Assembly (NCBI RefSeq): GCF_030345095.1
Contig: NZ_CP128360.1
Coordinates: forward strand, 4,402,001-4,466,000
Length of the DNA: 64,000 nucleotides
Origin: Solwaraspora sp. WMMA2056
Lineage (GTDB): Bacteria; Actinomycetota; Actinomycetes; Mycobacteriales; Micromonosporaceae
Direction: 5' to 3'
A program made the translations under genes and the position numbers. Numbering within the stretch: position 1 is the stretch's first letter; each line of letters opens with the position of its first letter. Shown here piece after piece: positions 52,892 through 61,449 of the stretch. Below the pieces are notes generated by a model. The model saw nothing but the letters and a program-made list of their open reading frames with translations, ran no database searches and was not told the DNA's origin.

Positions 52892-55462
52892 TCAGCCGGT
52901 CTGCGTGAACAGGGTGGCCAGCGGCAACTCGACCCGCCGGGCACGCAGGACCCAGCGGCCGTCCTCCGCGCCGTACACCCGGGTCACGGTGACCCGGTCG
53001 TAGCTGCGCGGCGGCACCAGAACCTCGACGCCGGCGGCGTTGAGCGTCACGAGTCGGGACCGTACGGCGGTCAGCGGCGCGATCCGGCCGGCGCTGGCCG
53101 CGACGTCGATCGCCTGACCCGGCTCGATCCGCAGCTGTACCAGCCGCGCCGCGCCGGCGGGTGCGGCCGGCCGGGAGCCGGTGACCGCCAGGTGGTCGTC
53201 GTCGGGGCCCCCGACAGTCGGCAGTACGGCGTACCCGGTCGCGGCGCGGCGTCCCGCCGGCCAGCGGACCACGTCGTTGGGCAGGCCGTCGACCCCGTGC
53301 CGGGCACCGGTGCAGCGCAGCAGCAGCGCCGCTGGCGGCGCGTCGGGCTGAGCCTGCCATTCGCCGGGGCCGGCCGGGGTCCAGCCCTGCGCCACCTGGA
53401 CCCGGTCCAGCCAGCCGGCCGGTAGCAGGTAACTGTCGACTCCGCGCAGCAGGTGACGCAGGTCGGGGGGTGCGGTGTCGGTGAACCCGGTCGTGGCCAC
53501 CGCCCCGCCCGGGGCGACCGACACCCGTAGCACCGAAGCGCCGAAGTGGGCCATCCGGAGCCGGTCGGCATCGAGTTGACCGACGACGAACAGCTCAGCG
53601 GTGGGCAGCCCGTCGGCGGCGACCCGGGCGGCGGGCAGCGCGACCGGGACGTACAGGTCGAAGGTCTCCGCGTTGACGTCGGGTCGCTCCGGCAACCAGT
53701 TCACCCCGTGCGCCCGGCTGCCCCTGGCGGCGGAGACCATCGGCGGGCGTCGACCCGGCGGCGGCGGGTCGACCGGTGTCGGGTCGGCGGATGCCTGCGC
53801 GTCCGGTGCCGGATCGTCCAGCGCCGGGTCGGCGGAGGTGCCGGCCGTGACACGGCCGCCGCTGGCCCCGTCGGCGGCCGGCGTCGGGGGAGTCGGTACC
53901 AGCCATCCGTCATGGCTGCGCCAGCGGGCCGAGACGGTGACCAGGTCGGTCGCGCCGGGTGCGGCCGGCGCGAGCCGGCACCACCGGGCCGGTGCCCCGG
54001 CGGCCCGCAGCGACCGGGGCTGACCCTCGACCACGGCGAGTCGGGCACCCGGCTCCGGTGCCCAGATATCGGCGGGGATCTGGTCGGCGAGCGCGGTGAC
54101 GTGGGCGCGGAGCTGGGCGAACCGCTCGGGTGGCACCGGGGTCAACAGGGCGAGGTCCTGCCCCGTCCAGCCGGCCCGGCGCAGCAGCGCCCGGAACTCC
54201 CGGGGTCCGACGGCGAGCAGCCCGCCGTCGCCGTGGCGCGCCGCCAGCCGTCCGTCGTCCAGCACCGCCAGCTCCATCCGGAAAAGGCCGTCGCGGCGCC
54301 GGACCGTGGCCCATCGGCGTAACGCCGCCGGACGGGCATCGGTGGCGACGCTGACGAGTTCGACGCCGCTGGCGGTAGGCCCGGGCTGGTCCTCGCCGGT
54401 GGGGCCGACCGCCGCGTCCATGGTGCCGCCGACCGGGACGAGCCGTCCGTCCCGATCGGACCAGAACCGGTCGGGCCGGTCCGGTCCGGGCGGCCGGTAC
54501 GCCTGCCAGCTACGCAGGCGACCGTCCCGGTCACGGACGGCGAGGTCGCGTACCCCTTCCAGCAGGACGACCCGGCTGCCGGTCGGGGGTGCCCACACGG
54601 TGGCCCCGACCCGGGCGGCCAGTTCCGTCAGGTGGACCGCGAGGCCGTCGGTGACCTCGGCGCCGAGGCCGACGTGCCGGAGCCGGTCGGCCGGGTCGAC
54701 CCGGATTCCCAGGAGACGGCCGGTGCGAGGGTCGGCGCCTTCCGGGTCGCCGTCGCCGTTGCCGTCGGTGTCGGCCTGAGAAGGGGGCGGCGTAGGCACC
54801 TGCGGCCACACCCGCAGGTCACCGCCGTACAGGGCGACGGCGGACAGCGCGGCCGCCAGATCGGTGCCGGACGCGGCGACGCGCACACCGTCGTAGCCGC
54901 ACAGCAGCGGCGCGGCGTCGTCGACACTGAACGCGACGGTCGCCATCGCGGGATGTCCGACCCCGACGCTCGCGGCAGCCGCCCGGGCGAGCGGGAACGC
55001 CTCCCGGGTGGTGAAGGCGAGGCCCCGGGCGAGCGGCAGCGCCGCCCAGCCTCGGCGGTGGCGGATCCGGCCACCGTCGAGGTCGTACCAGCCCGGCAGG
55101 CTGGTCGCCAATGACGGTGGTTGGACGAGTAGCCAGTCGACGACGGCGCCGGTGGTGCGGTCCACCGGCGTCGCGGTGTCGGCTCCGGTCGTGGTCGCGC
55201 CGGCCGGCACCATCAGCACGTCGCGGCCGAGCCGGTCGGCCAGTGCCTGCAGCAGGGCGGCGTGCTGCGCACCGTCGGGAACCAGCACCTGGACGTCCCG
55301 ACCGCCACCGCGACGCAGGATCGTGCGGGCCAGTTCCCCGGCACTGAGCGCCGTCTGCGGCCGGGCGGGGTCGGCGAGCCCGCCCCCGGTGGTGGTCGTC
55401 AGCGTGACACGGTACGGGTCGGTGTCGCTGATCGGCGGTGGTGTGCGCGGTCCCGGAGTCAT
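52892..55462 (-). CDS. Large protein of unknown function convergent with giant type VII protein
   Basis: An 856-residue protein without signal peptide or membrane helix. I do not recognise a family. There is an internal duplication of about 175 residues: VWAPPTGSRVVLLEGVRDL near 288 corresponds to IWAPEPGARLAVVEGQPRSL near 465, each followed by a Trp-containing strand (RSWQAYRPPG and ARWCRLAPAA). The N-terminal part has a Rossmann-like GRDVQVLVPDGAQHAALLQA stretch. A D/P-rich linker near 560-610 precedes a C-terminal region with NWLPERPDVNAETFDLYVPV and repeated beta-strand patterns. It ends 77 bp from the end of the giant gene and diverges from the SigL-like gene. A part in the same exported system (structural, regulatory or protective) is possible but only from context. 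The ATG at 55,462 has GGATGG 9 bases upstream. Confidence 0.55.
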   Translation of the reverse strand: MTPGPRTPPPISDTDPYRVTLTTTTGGGLADPARPQTALSAGELARTILRRGGGRDVQVLVPDGAQHAALLQALADRLGRDVLMVPAGATTTGADTATPVDRTTGAVVDWLLVQPPSLATSLPGWYDLDGGRIRHRRGWAALPLARGLAFTTREAFPLARAAAASVGVGHPAMATVAFSVDDAAPLLCGYDGVRVAASGTDLAAALSAVALYGGDLRVWPQVPTPPPSQADTDGNGDGDPEGADPRTGRLLGIRVDPADRLRHVGLGAEVTDGLAVHLTELAARVGATVWAPPTGSRVVLLEGVRDLAVRDRDGRLRSWQAYRPPGPDRPDRFWSDRDGRLVPVGGTMDAAVGPTGEDQPGPTASGVELVSVATDARPAALRRWATVRRRDGLFRMELAVLDDGRLAARHGDGGLLAVGPREFRALLRRAGWTGQDLALLTPVPPERFAQLRAHVTALADQIPADIWAPEPGARLAVVEGQPRSLRAAGAPARWCRLAPAAPGATDLVTVSARWRSHDGWLVPTPPTPAADGASGGRVTAGTSADPALDDPAPDAQASADPTPVDPPPPGRRPPMVSAARGSRAHGVNWLPERPDVNAETFDLYVPVALPAARVAADGLPTAELFVVGQLDADRLRMAHFGASVLRVSVAPGGAVATTGFTDTAPPDLRHLLRGVDSYLLPAGWLDRVQVAQGWTPAGPGEWQAQPDAPPAALLLRCTGARHGVDGLPNDVVRWPAGRRAATGYAVLPTVGGPDDDHLAVTGSRPAAPAGAARLVQLRIEPGQAIDVAASAGRIAPLTAVRSRLVTLNAAGVEVLVPPRSYDRVTVTRVYGAEDGRWVLRARRVELPLATLFTQTG

Positions 55463-55641
55463 CAGGGCCCATCCATACCACGGCGGGTCCCGACCGGCAG
55501 GCCGTTGACGGTTAACAACTCGTGTCGAAACGGGACCGCTGCCGCGTTGGCTGAGGTAATCGGACACACCAGCTTGCCGTGCGCCTGATCCGTCCATACT
55601 GTCACCGGGGGGCTTCCATCCGCGCGAGGACGACATCGACG

Positions 55642-56229
55642 ATGACGGTGCACATCAGCGCCGCGACGGAGTCGGCGTCGGCAACTGCCGGCGCCGACAC
55701 GCAGCTGCGTGAGTTGTACGAGAGCCAGGCGCCAGGGCTGCTGCGGTACCTGATCCGGCTCACCAACGGTGACCGGCACCGGGCCGAGGACCTGCTGCAG
55801 GAGACCCTGCTGCGGGCCTGGCGCCGGCCGGAGTCGCGGACCGGCACCGGCGAGTGGCGCCGGTCCTGGCTCTACACGGTCGCCCGCAACGTGGCGATCG
55901 ACGACCTGCGGACCACCCGGCCGGTCGAACTCGCCGGTGAGCTGCTCGACGACCACCCCGACACCGACGACCCGGTGGAACGCCTGCTCGACGCCGGGGT
56001 GGTGCACGCCGCGCTCGATTCCCTGCCGGACCGGCTGCGAACCGTCCTGGTCGAGGTCTACCTGCGGGAACGCTCCGGTGAGGAGACCGCGCAGCTGCTC
56101 GGTGTGCCGGTCGGCACCGTCAAGTCCCGGACCTTCTACGCCCTGCAGGCGCTGCGTGAGCGGCTGGCGCCCGTCGCGGTCAGCCATCGACCATCTGCAG
56201 GGTCCACCGGGCCGGCGGCCCTGCGGTGA
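55642..56229 (+). CDS. ECF sigma factor, SigL-like
   Basis: A ~195-residue sigma-70 family factor. Region 2 is RELYESQAPGLLRYLIRLTN, then RAEDLLQETLLRAWRRP; a WLYTVARNVAIDDLR stretch ends region 2. Region 4 is LPDRLRTVLVEVYLRERSGE, then GVPVGTVKSRTFYALQALRE. It most resembles the SigL/SigK group. Mycobacterial SigL reads promoters with a TGAACC-type -35. Two back-to-back TGAACC-N16-CGTC promoters lie 1.5 kb away, in front of the LysM-like and mycosin genes, making these plausible targets. The 3' end overlaps the convergent LysM-like gene by 50 bp. No zinc-finger anti-sigma gene is adjacent. Confidence 0.85.
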   Translation: MTVHISAATESASATAGADTQLRELYESQAPGLLRYLIRLTNGDRHRAEDLLQETLLRAWRRPESRTGTGEWRRSWLYTVARNVAIDDLRTTRPVELAGELLDDHPDTDDPVERLLDAGVVHAALDSLPDRLRTVLVEVYLRERSGEETAQLLGVPVGTVKSRTFYALQALRERLAPVAVSHRPSAGSTGPAALR

Positions 56230-57667
56230 CCACGACCGGTACGGTGGCGGCATCCGTGCGGTGCGCCAAAGCGAGGATCGCCGCCAGCTGGTCGGGTGCG
56301 GGTTCCGCGACGAGTGTCACCGCCTCCGACGCGGAGACGTCGTCAACGAGCGCGGTCACGTCGGCAGGGTAACGACGACAGCCCTGCGGCAGGGCGGTGA
56401 CCCCGTCACCGACGACGGTCACCCCGGCTCCGGCGGCGAGCAGCCGGGTGGTGAGCAGCCGGGCCGCCCGGTGGCGGGCGGCGGTAGGGCCGGTGACGGC
56501 GAGCACGTCGGGTGCCTGCCGCAGGTCGATCCAGAACTGTCCGTCCGGGCCGACGCCTACCGGGATCGCCGTCGCGACCGGCGGCGCGGCGTGGTTCTGC
56601 CCGGCCGGCCACCACCCGTACGGGGTGCCGGCGCGCGGCCGACGGATGCCGGTGAGCCGCAGGACGGCCGGATCGTCGCCGACGCGCAACTCGACCTCGA
56701 GGTGCGGCAGCCGCCGTTCGTCGCCGGCCGGTGTGACCGGGTCCGTCGCTGTCGCTGTCGTGCCGGTCGGCGCCGTCGTCGTGACCACCAGCCCGGGTAC
56801 GGCCGCAGTCTCGGTCACCACGTCCGGGGCAACGACGTCCGGGGCTACCTCGTCCGGGGCGGCGGGTACCGGGTCGGCGACGGTCGCCGGCGTCGCGACG
56901 GTCGGCGGGTCACCGCTCGCAGCGACCACCGGCTGGATCGTCCTCGCCGGCGGTCGGTCGGGTTGCCGGGTCGTCGATGGCGCGGGTACGGCCGGCGGCC
57001 GGGCTGCCGACGGCGTCGTCGCGGTCGCCTGCCGACTCGTCGCGGTCGACGGCCGCGCCGGCCGCGCCGGCCGAGCCTGCCGGGCGAGCCGGCGGTTGCC
57101 GCCGCCTCGGCGCAGCACCAGGATCGCGAGCGCGAACAGCCCGACCGCCATCATCGCCGCCCCGCCGCGCAGCAGCAGCTCCGACTCGCGGTCGGGCTGA
57201 CGTACGGCGTCGGCGGGCGGCTGCCCCGAGACGATGGCCGGCGACCCGTCGGCCACCGGCAGCGGCCCGTACCGCACCCCCGGTCCCCGGGCGTCGTCGG
57301 GCAGCACCAGCACCCAACCCGGCTCCAGGATCGTCGGATCGGTCAACTCTGCACCGCCGGGCTGTGGCCGCCCGACGTTCAGCTCGAAGATCTCCGGGTA
57401 GCGGCGGCCGTCGCCCAGGGTGCGTGCGGCGATGGCGAACAGGAACTCCCGTTCACCACCGGGGAGCTGATCGACGACGTAGTAGCGCACGTTCTGCCCG
57501 GCGGATGCGTCCTGGGTGGGGACGGGGCCGGGCGCCGGCGCGGCGACGGCCGGCCGGACCTCGCCCCACCCCAGCGGTACGGTCGCCGTCGCCACGCCCG
57601 CCGCGACGGCGACGATCAGGACCGCGAGCGTCGACAACGCGTGACGGACCTGTGACCGGTGCCGCAT
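56180..57667 (-). CDS. Membrane protein with LysM-like domain
   Basis: A 495-residue protein. An N-terminal signal/anchor helix (about 11-33) is followed by a short external LysM-like domain at about 58-140: RYYVVDQLPGGEREFLFAIA, then YPEIFELNVGRPQPGGAELT, then EPGWVLVLPDDARGPGVRYG. A second membrane helix lies near 165-185, then a Pro/Thr/Ala-rich linker and a C-terminal domain (VGPDGQFWIDLRQAPDVLAV, then ARLLTTRLLAAGAGVTVVGD) of unknown fold. The same LysM-like domain occurs in the divergent mycosin. GGGGGTGGG precedes the ATG. A TGAACC-N16-CGTC promoter is placed 59 bp upstream. Its role is probably cell-wall anchoring of the secretion apparatus; that is inference. Confidence 0.65.
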   Translation of the reverse strand: MRHRSQVRHALSTLAVLIVAVAAGVATATVPLGWGEVRPAVAAPAPGPVPTQDASAGQNVRYYVVDQLPGGEREFLFAIAARTLGDGRRYPEIFELNVGRPQPGGAELTDPTILEPGWVLVLPDDARGPGVRYGPLPVADGSPAIVSGQPPADAVRQPDRESELLLRGGAAMMAVGLFALAILVLRRGGGNRRLARQARPARPARPSTATSRQATATTPSAARPPAVPAPSTTRQPDRPPARTIQPVVAASGDPPTVATPATVADPVPAAPDEVAPDVVAPDVVTETAAVPGLVVTTTAPTGTTATATDPVTPAGDERRLPHLEVELRVGDDPAVLRLTGIRRPRAGTPYGWWPAGQNHAAPPVATAIPVGVGPDGQFWIDLRQAPDVLAVTGPTAARHRAARLLTTRLLAAGAGVTVVGDGVTALPQGCRRYPADVTALVDDVSASEAVTLVAEPAPDQLAAILALAHRTDAATVPVVVTAGPPARWTLQMVDG

Positions 57668-57725
57668 GCCCACCCCCGCCGCTGGCGGGTGCACCCGCCA
57701 GCCATGAACGATCTGCCAACGCTGG

Positions 57726-57751
57726 GACGAAGCAGCGGGTGCAAAGGTTCA
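57726..57751 (-). promoter_or_regulatory. ECF-type promoter of LysM-like gene
   Basis: On the minus strand, TGAACC (57,751-57,746) is followed after exactly 16 bases by CGTC (57,729-57,726), about 59 bp before the ATG. This spacing and these hexamer cores are those of ECF sigma promoters; TGAACC is the -35 known for SigL of mycobacteria. It mirrors the promoter at 57,774. Confidence 0.65.
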
Positions 57752-57773
57752 CGATGCACTTCCCTAATGGTGG

Positions 57774-57799
57774 TGAACCTAGGACATCGCGCCGTCGTC
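57774..57799 (+). promoter_or_regulatory. ECF-type promoter of mycosin-like gene
   Basis: TGAACC (57,774-57,779), 16 bases, CGTC (57,796-57,799), 55 bp before the start codon. Together with the opposite promoter it forms the perfect inverted repeat AGGTTCAC (57,745-57,752) / GTGAACCT (57,773-57,780), so the two -35 elements face away from a common 20-bp centre. Confidence 0.65.
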
Positions 57800-57853
57800 C
57801 ATGCCGTAGCGGATCGCCGGATTCCCGGCACCGACAAGGGAGGGAACGATCTG

Positions 57854-59716
57854 ATGAGGATGCGCGGCGTCCGCGTACCGGTCGCCTTCGGCCTGATCCT
57901 GGCCGTGATGGCCGCAGGCCCGCTCGGCGTCGCCGGACCGGCCGGTGCCGTAGGTGGTGCCGTCGCCGCCGCACCGGTGCACCGGTCGGCCCCGGAACCC
58001 GGCCCGACCGGCAGCTACCAGCTGTACTACGTGGTGGCGGCGAGTGTCGACGGGCGGCCGGAGAATCTGTGGCTCATCGCCAGCCGGCTGCTGGGCGACG
58101 CCGACCGGGCCACCGACATCTTCGACCTCAACGCCGGCCGGCCGCAGCCGACCGGCGGTGCCCTGGTGGACCCGAGTGTGCTGCGGGCCGGTTGGGAGCT
58201 GGTCCTGCCCTGGGACGCGGTCGGCGAGGGCGTGCGGTACGGCCATCTCACCCCCGTCACCGCACCGGCGAATCCGACGCCGCGTCCGTCGACCCCGACC
58301 GGCGGCGGTCCGGCCCCGTCGTCACCGCAGCCCGGGGCCAGCGGCCAACCGGGTGGCGCCCAGCCGGGTGCCGGCCAGCCGACCGGCACCGCCGCGCCGT
58401 CGCCCACCGCGACCCCGACTCCGACCCCGTCGGCCTCGCCGTCGGCCGGTGCGAGCCGTCCGCCGGGTACGGTGGCCGCCGGCGCGCTGCCCTGGTTGAC
58501 CTCGGGCTGCCAGGCGAGCCTGATCGACTGGGGGCAGCCGTGGCCCGCGCTCGACGAGGTGTGGTCACGCAGTCGGGGTGCCGGGGTGACCGTCGCAGTG
58601 GTCGACTCCGGGGTGGACGCGACGCTGCCGGAGCTGACCGGTCGGGTGACCGCCGGGGCGGACATCGTGACCGGCGCCGGGCGGGCCGGCACCGACTGTC
58701 TCGGTACGGGGACCGCCATGGCCGGGATCGTCGCCGCCGACCTCAGTGCCGGATCCCGCAGCGGGGTGGCACCGGAGGCGGGTGTGCTACCGGTACGGCT
58801 GGTCGACACCGCCGGCCAGGCCCGGATTCCCGACCAGGTGACGGCGATTGAGGTCGCCCTGTCCACCGGCGCCGAGGTGGTGGTGGTCGGCGGCTACGTC
58901 GACCTGTCCGACCCGCAGGTCACCGACGCGATCGCCACCGCCGCCGAGCACGACAGCGTGGTGGTCGTGCCGGCCAGGGTCGGTGCCGACCTGGAACCGG
59001 CCCCCGGCCCGCCGGACGCGGTGCTGCGGGTCGCCGCCGTCGACGATCAGGGTGCGCCGGTGGCCGAGCATCCGGCCGGCGAGGTCGATGTGGTGGCACC
59101 GGCGGTGACCGGCGTCGAACCGCGTGCGGCGACGGTGTACGCCGCGGCGTACGTGGCCGGTGTCGCGGCGCTGCTGCGCGCCGCCCAGCCGGAGCTGACC
59201 GCCGCCGAGGTGGTGCAGCGGTTGAGCGACACCGCGGAGCTGGCGTCCGCGGCCGAGCGTGACGACCAGCTGGGCTGGGGCAGCGTCGATCCGGTCGCGG
59301 CGGTCAGTGTGGCGACCCAGGCCCGGGCCGGTGGTGCCGGCGACGGCGGGACCGGTGGTGCCTCCGGTTGGCCGCTGGCGGTGGCGTCGGTGGTGCTGGT
59401 CATCCTCGGTGCCCTGTTCTGGGCCCGGCGCCGACTCGGCGCACCGGCGGACGACCTCGCTGACGGCACCGTCGACGCGGAGGCCGGCGCTGTCACCGGC
59501 GACAAGGTCACCGCCGGTTCGGCGCGGTCGGCCGCCGGCGGCACCGACGAGGTGACCGTTGCCGGCCCGGCGGGTGCGGTACCGGACGGCTCGACCGCCG
59601 ACCCCGACGGTGCCGGTCCGACGGCCCCGACGACGTCGGCGAAGACCCAGGTGACCACGGTGCTGGATCTGTCCGCAGGCCGGCCCGCCCCCGGGGTGCC
59701 GCCACCGCCGGGCTGA
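57854..59716 (+). CDS. Mycosin-like S8 protease homologue with lost catalytic residues and a LysM-like domain
   Basis: A 620-residue protein: signal peptide (residues 1 to about 32), a LysM-like domain (YQLYYVVAASVDGRPENLWL, then DIFDLNAGRPQPTGGALVDP), a Pro/Thr linker, a subtilisin-fold domain (about 215-450), and a membrane helix near 500 (LAVASVVLVILGALFWA). This matches mycosins (MycP) of ESX systems apart from the inserted domain. The catalytic Asp is present (VAVVDSGVD, D251). The His motif DCxGHGTxVAG reads DCLGTGTAMAG (Thr285), and the Ser motif GTSxA reads ATVYAAAYVAG (Val428). The oxyanion Asn region is also altered (VVVVPARVG). It therefore cannot be an active serine protease. GGGAGGG precedes the ATG. 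Confidence 0.85.
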   Translation: MRMRGVRVPVAFGLILAVMAAGPLGVAGPAGAVGGAVAAAPVHRSAPEPGPTGSYQLYYVVAASVDGRPENLWLIASRLLGDADRATDIFDLNAGRPQPTGGALVDPSVLRAGWELVLPWDAVGEGVRYGHLTPVTAPANPTPRPSTPTGGGPAPSSPQPGASGQPGGAQPGAGQPTGTAAPSPTATPTPTPSASPSAGASRPPGTVAAGALPWLTSGCQASLIDWGQPWPALDEVWSRSRGAGVTVAVVDSGVDATLPELTGRVTAGADIVTGAGRAGTDCLGTGTAMAGIVAADLSAGSRSGVAPEAGVLPVRLVDTAGQARIPDQVTAIEVALSTGAEVVVVGGYVDLSDPQVTDAIATAAEHDSVVVVPARVGADLEPAPGPPDAVLRVAAVDDQGAPVAEHPAGEVDVVAPAVTGVEPRAATVYAAAYVAGVAALLRAAQPELTAAEVVQRLSDTAELASAAERDDQLGWGSVDPVAAVSVATQARAGGAGDGGTGGASGWPLAVASVVLVILGALFWARRRLGAPADDLADGTVDAEAGAVTGDKVTAGSARSAAGGTDEVTVAGPAGAVPDGSTADPDGAGPTAPTTSAKTQVTTVLDLSAGRPAPGVPPPPG

Positions 59717-59752
59717 CCGCCCGGTGGTACGGCCGGCTCAGCGGGGGCACGG

Positions 59753-59790
59753 CGACGGCCGGGGTTCGGGTATCCGAAACCCGGCCGTCG
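59753..59790. terminator. Bidirectional hairpin terminator
   Basis: A 17-bp stem with one mismatch (arms 59,753-59,769 and 59,774-59,790) and a 4-base loop, between the convergent ends of the mycosin-like and muramidase-like genes. It lacks a U-tract. Confidence 0.7.
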
Positions 59791-59817
59791 CGCCGTACGG
59801 GTGAGTGGATCAGCCGG

Positions 59818-61449
59818 TCAGCGGCGGCTCCAGCTCGCGTTGGCCTGGCCGGTGCACGGCCAGAGGAGCACCTGGCTGCCGTCGGCGGTGCGGCCGTCGT
59901 AGACGTCGGCGCACATCCCTTTGCCGCGCTCGTCGGACGCCTTCAGCGAGGTCAGGTCGTCCGTGCTGTTGAGGTGGAAGCGCTGCGCGGCGGAGCCGTT
60001 GCACCGGGTGCTGCCGATGATGGTGAGATCATTCGTCCGACCGTTGGTCAGGTCCATGCACATGCCCTGGGACCGGATGGTGTCGTCGGGCAGGAACTCC
60101 CACAGCTGGTTGTCGGCGCCGGTGCAGGTGGCGATCGTCAACGGGGTGGACCGTTCGGTGTCGGGCCCGTGATGCTGGGTCAGGCACTTGCCGGAGGCGT
60201 GGCTGACCAACTGCCACCGGGTCTTCGCAGGCGGGGTGGTGGCTTTCGGCGCCGGAGTGTTCGCCGCTGGTGCCTTCGAGGGGGGCGTCGGGCCGGGGGC
60301 CGGTGCCACGGTGGCTTCCGGCGCGGCGGCCGGCGGCGGCGTACCGGACGGGCTGGGGCTGGCCGGCGGCGTCGCACCGCCGATCCGCGCGTCGGCGGCG
60401 TAGAACGTCTCGTGTTCGCGTACCAGCGTGGTGAAGGCGGCCAGGGTCGACGAGCCGTCGAGGTCGGCGGCGGCCTGGATGGTGCCGGCTCCCCAGTGGT
60501 ACGCCGCCAGCGCCAACGGGTAGGGGTCGTCGCTCAGCGACGCCATCTCGTCGACGAGCCGGCACATGGTGCTGCCCAGCGCCGGGATCGCGACCTCGGC
60601 GTCCCACGGGGTGGCGTCGCCGGCGGTCTGGACGTACTGGACCCAGACCTGCGGCAGGAACTGGGCGATGCCCTGGCCGCCGGTGGGGCCGAGCAGGTTC
60701 GGGTCGAAGCCGGACTGGGCCATGATCTGGGCGGCGACCCGGGCCGGGGTGACCGTCGGGCAGATGCTGCCGGCGGCCAGGACGGCGGCGAGGTACTCGT
60801 CGGGTACGGCGACCGGGGCGGCCCGGCTCAGGGTCGTGGGGGTGGTCGGTACGGCGGTCGGGGTCGGCTCGGGAGTGCCGGTGCCGCCGAAGGCCGGGTA
60901 GAGGGCGTACCACTGGGTGTAGCGCTCGACGGTGTCGATGTAGTCGCCGGTGGCGCTCGGCACTCCGGCGGCCGCGCGCACCTCGGGCACACCGAGCTGG
61001 TGCGCGGCGAGCGCCAGCTGCCACGGGTCACCGGGCACCTGCTCGACCCGCAGCTGGCCGACCAGCTGACACATGTGCCGGGCGAGGGCGTGGATGCTGG
61101 CGTCGCGGTCGGCGAGTTCCGCCTGTGGCCAGGGTGCCCAGCGTCGCCACACCGGGTCGGTCAGCCCGGCCACGCCCTTGCCGCCGCTGGCGCTGACGGC
61201 CTGCACCGGTTCGGACCTGAACTGCGACGCCGTCATCAGCTGGCCGGCCAGCCGGGCCGGGGTCAGGGTCGGGCAGGACCCGGCGGCGGCGACGATGGCC
61301 TGCTGGTCCTCGGTCGGTATGTCGGCGCCGCGCAGCATGCCGGCGGCGTTGGCGGGGGCGAACTGGACCGAGGCTGCCATGGTGCACAGCGCTGCGGCGG
61401 ACAACGCCGCCCCAGCGATGACCCGGCGGGCATTGGTCGTCAGTCTCAC
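59818..61449 (-). CDS. Secreted protein with two lysozyme-like domains and a ricin-type lectin domain
   Basis: A 543-residue exported protein. A signal peptide of about 37 residues ends near ANA. Two lytic-transglycosylase-like domains follow, each with SCPTLTPARLAGQLMTASQF- or ICPTVTPARVAAQIMAQSGF-type openings. In the second, the SLT pattern is clear: GPTGGQGIAQFLPQVW and PLALAAYHWGAG. The first copy looks degenerate (ASGGKGVAGLTDPVW). A Pro/Thr/Ala linker leads to a ricin B-type domain from about residue 410 (GKCLTQHHG, NQLWEFLPDDTIRS, GMCMDL, ASWSRR). It probably acts on or binds cell-wall polymers outside the cell. In the place of the usual catalytic Glu the second domain has Gln (AQSGFDP), so binding rather than cleavage is possible. 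The GTG start has GAGGAG 5 bases upstream. Confidence 0.75.
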   Translation of the reverse strand: MRLTTNARRVIAGAALSAAALCTMAASVQFAPANAAGMLRGADIPTEDQQAIVAAAGSCPTLTPARLAGQLMTASQFRSEPVQAVSASGGKGVAGLTDPVWRRWAPWPQAELADRDASIHALARHMCQLVGQLRVEQVPGDPWQLALAAHQLGVPEVRAAAGVPSATGDYIDTVERYTQWYALYPAFGGTGTPEPTPTAVPTTPTTLSRAAPVAVPDEYLAAVLAAGSICPTVTPARVAAQIMAQSGFDPNLLGPTGGQGIAQFLPQVWVQYVQTAGDATPWDAEVAIPALGSTMCRLVDEMASLSDDPYPLALAAYHWGAGTIQAAADLDGSSTLAAFTTLVREHETFYAADARIGGATPPASPSPSGTPPPAAAPEATVAPAPGPTPPSKAPAANTPAPKATTPPAKTRWQLVSHASGKCLTQHHGPDTERSTPLTIATCTGADNQLWEFLPDDTIRSQGMCMDLTNGRTNDLTIIGSTRCNGSAAQRFHLNSTDDLTSLKASDERGKGMCADVYDGRTADGSQVLLWPCTGQANASWSRR

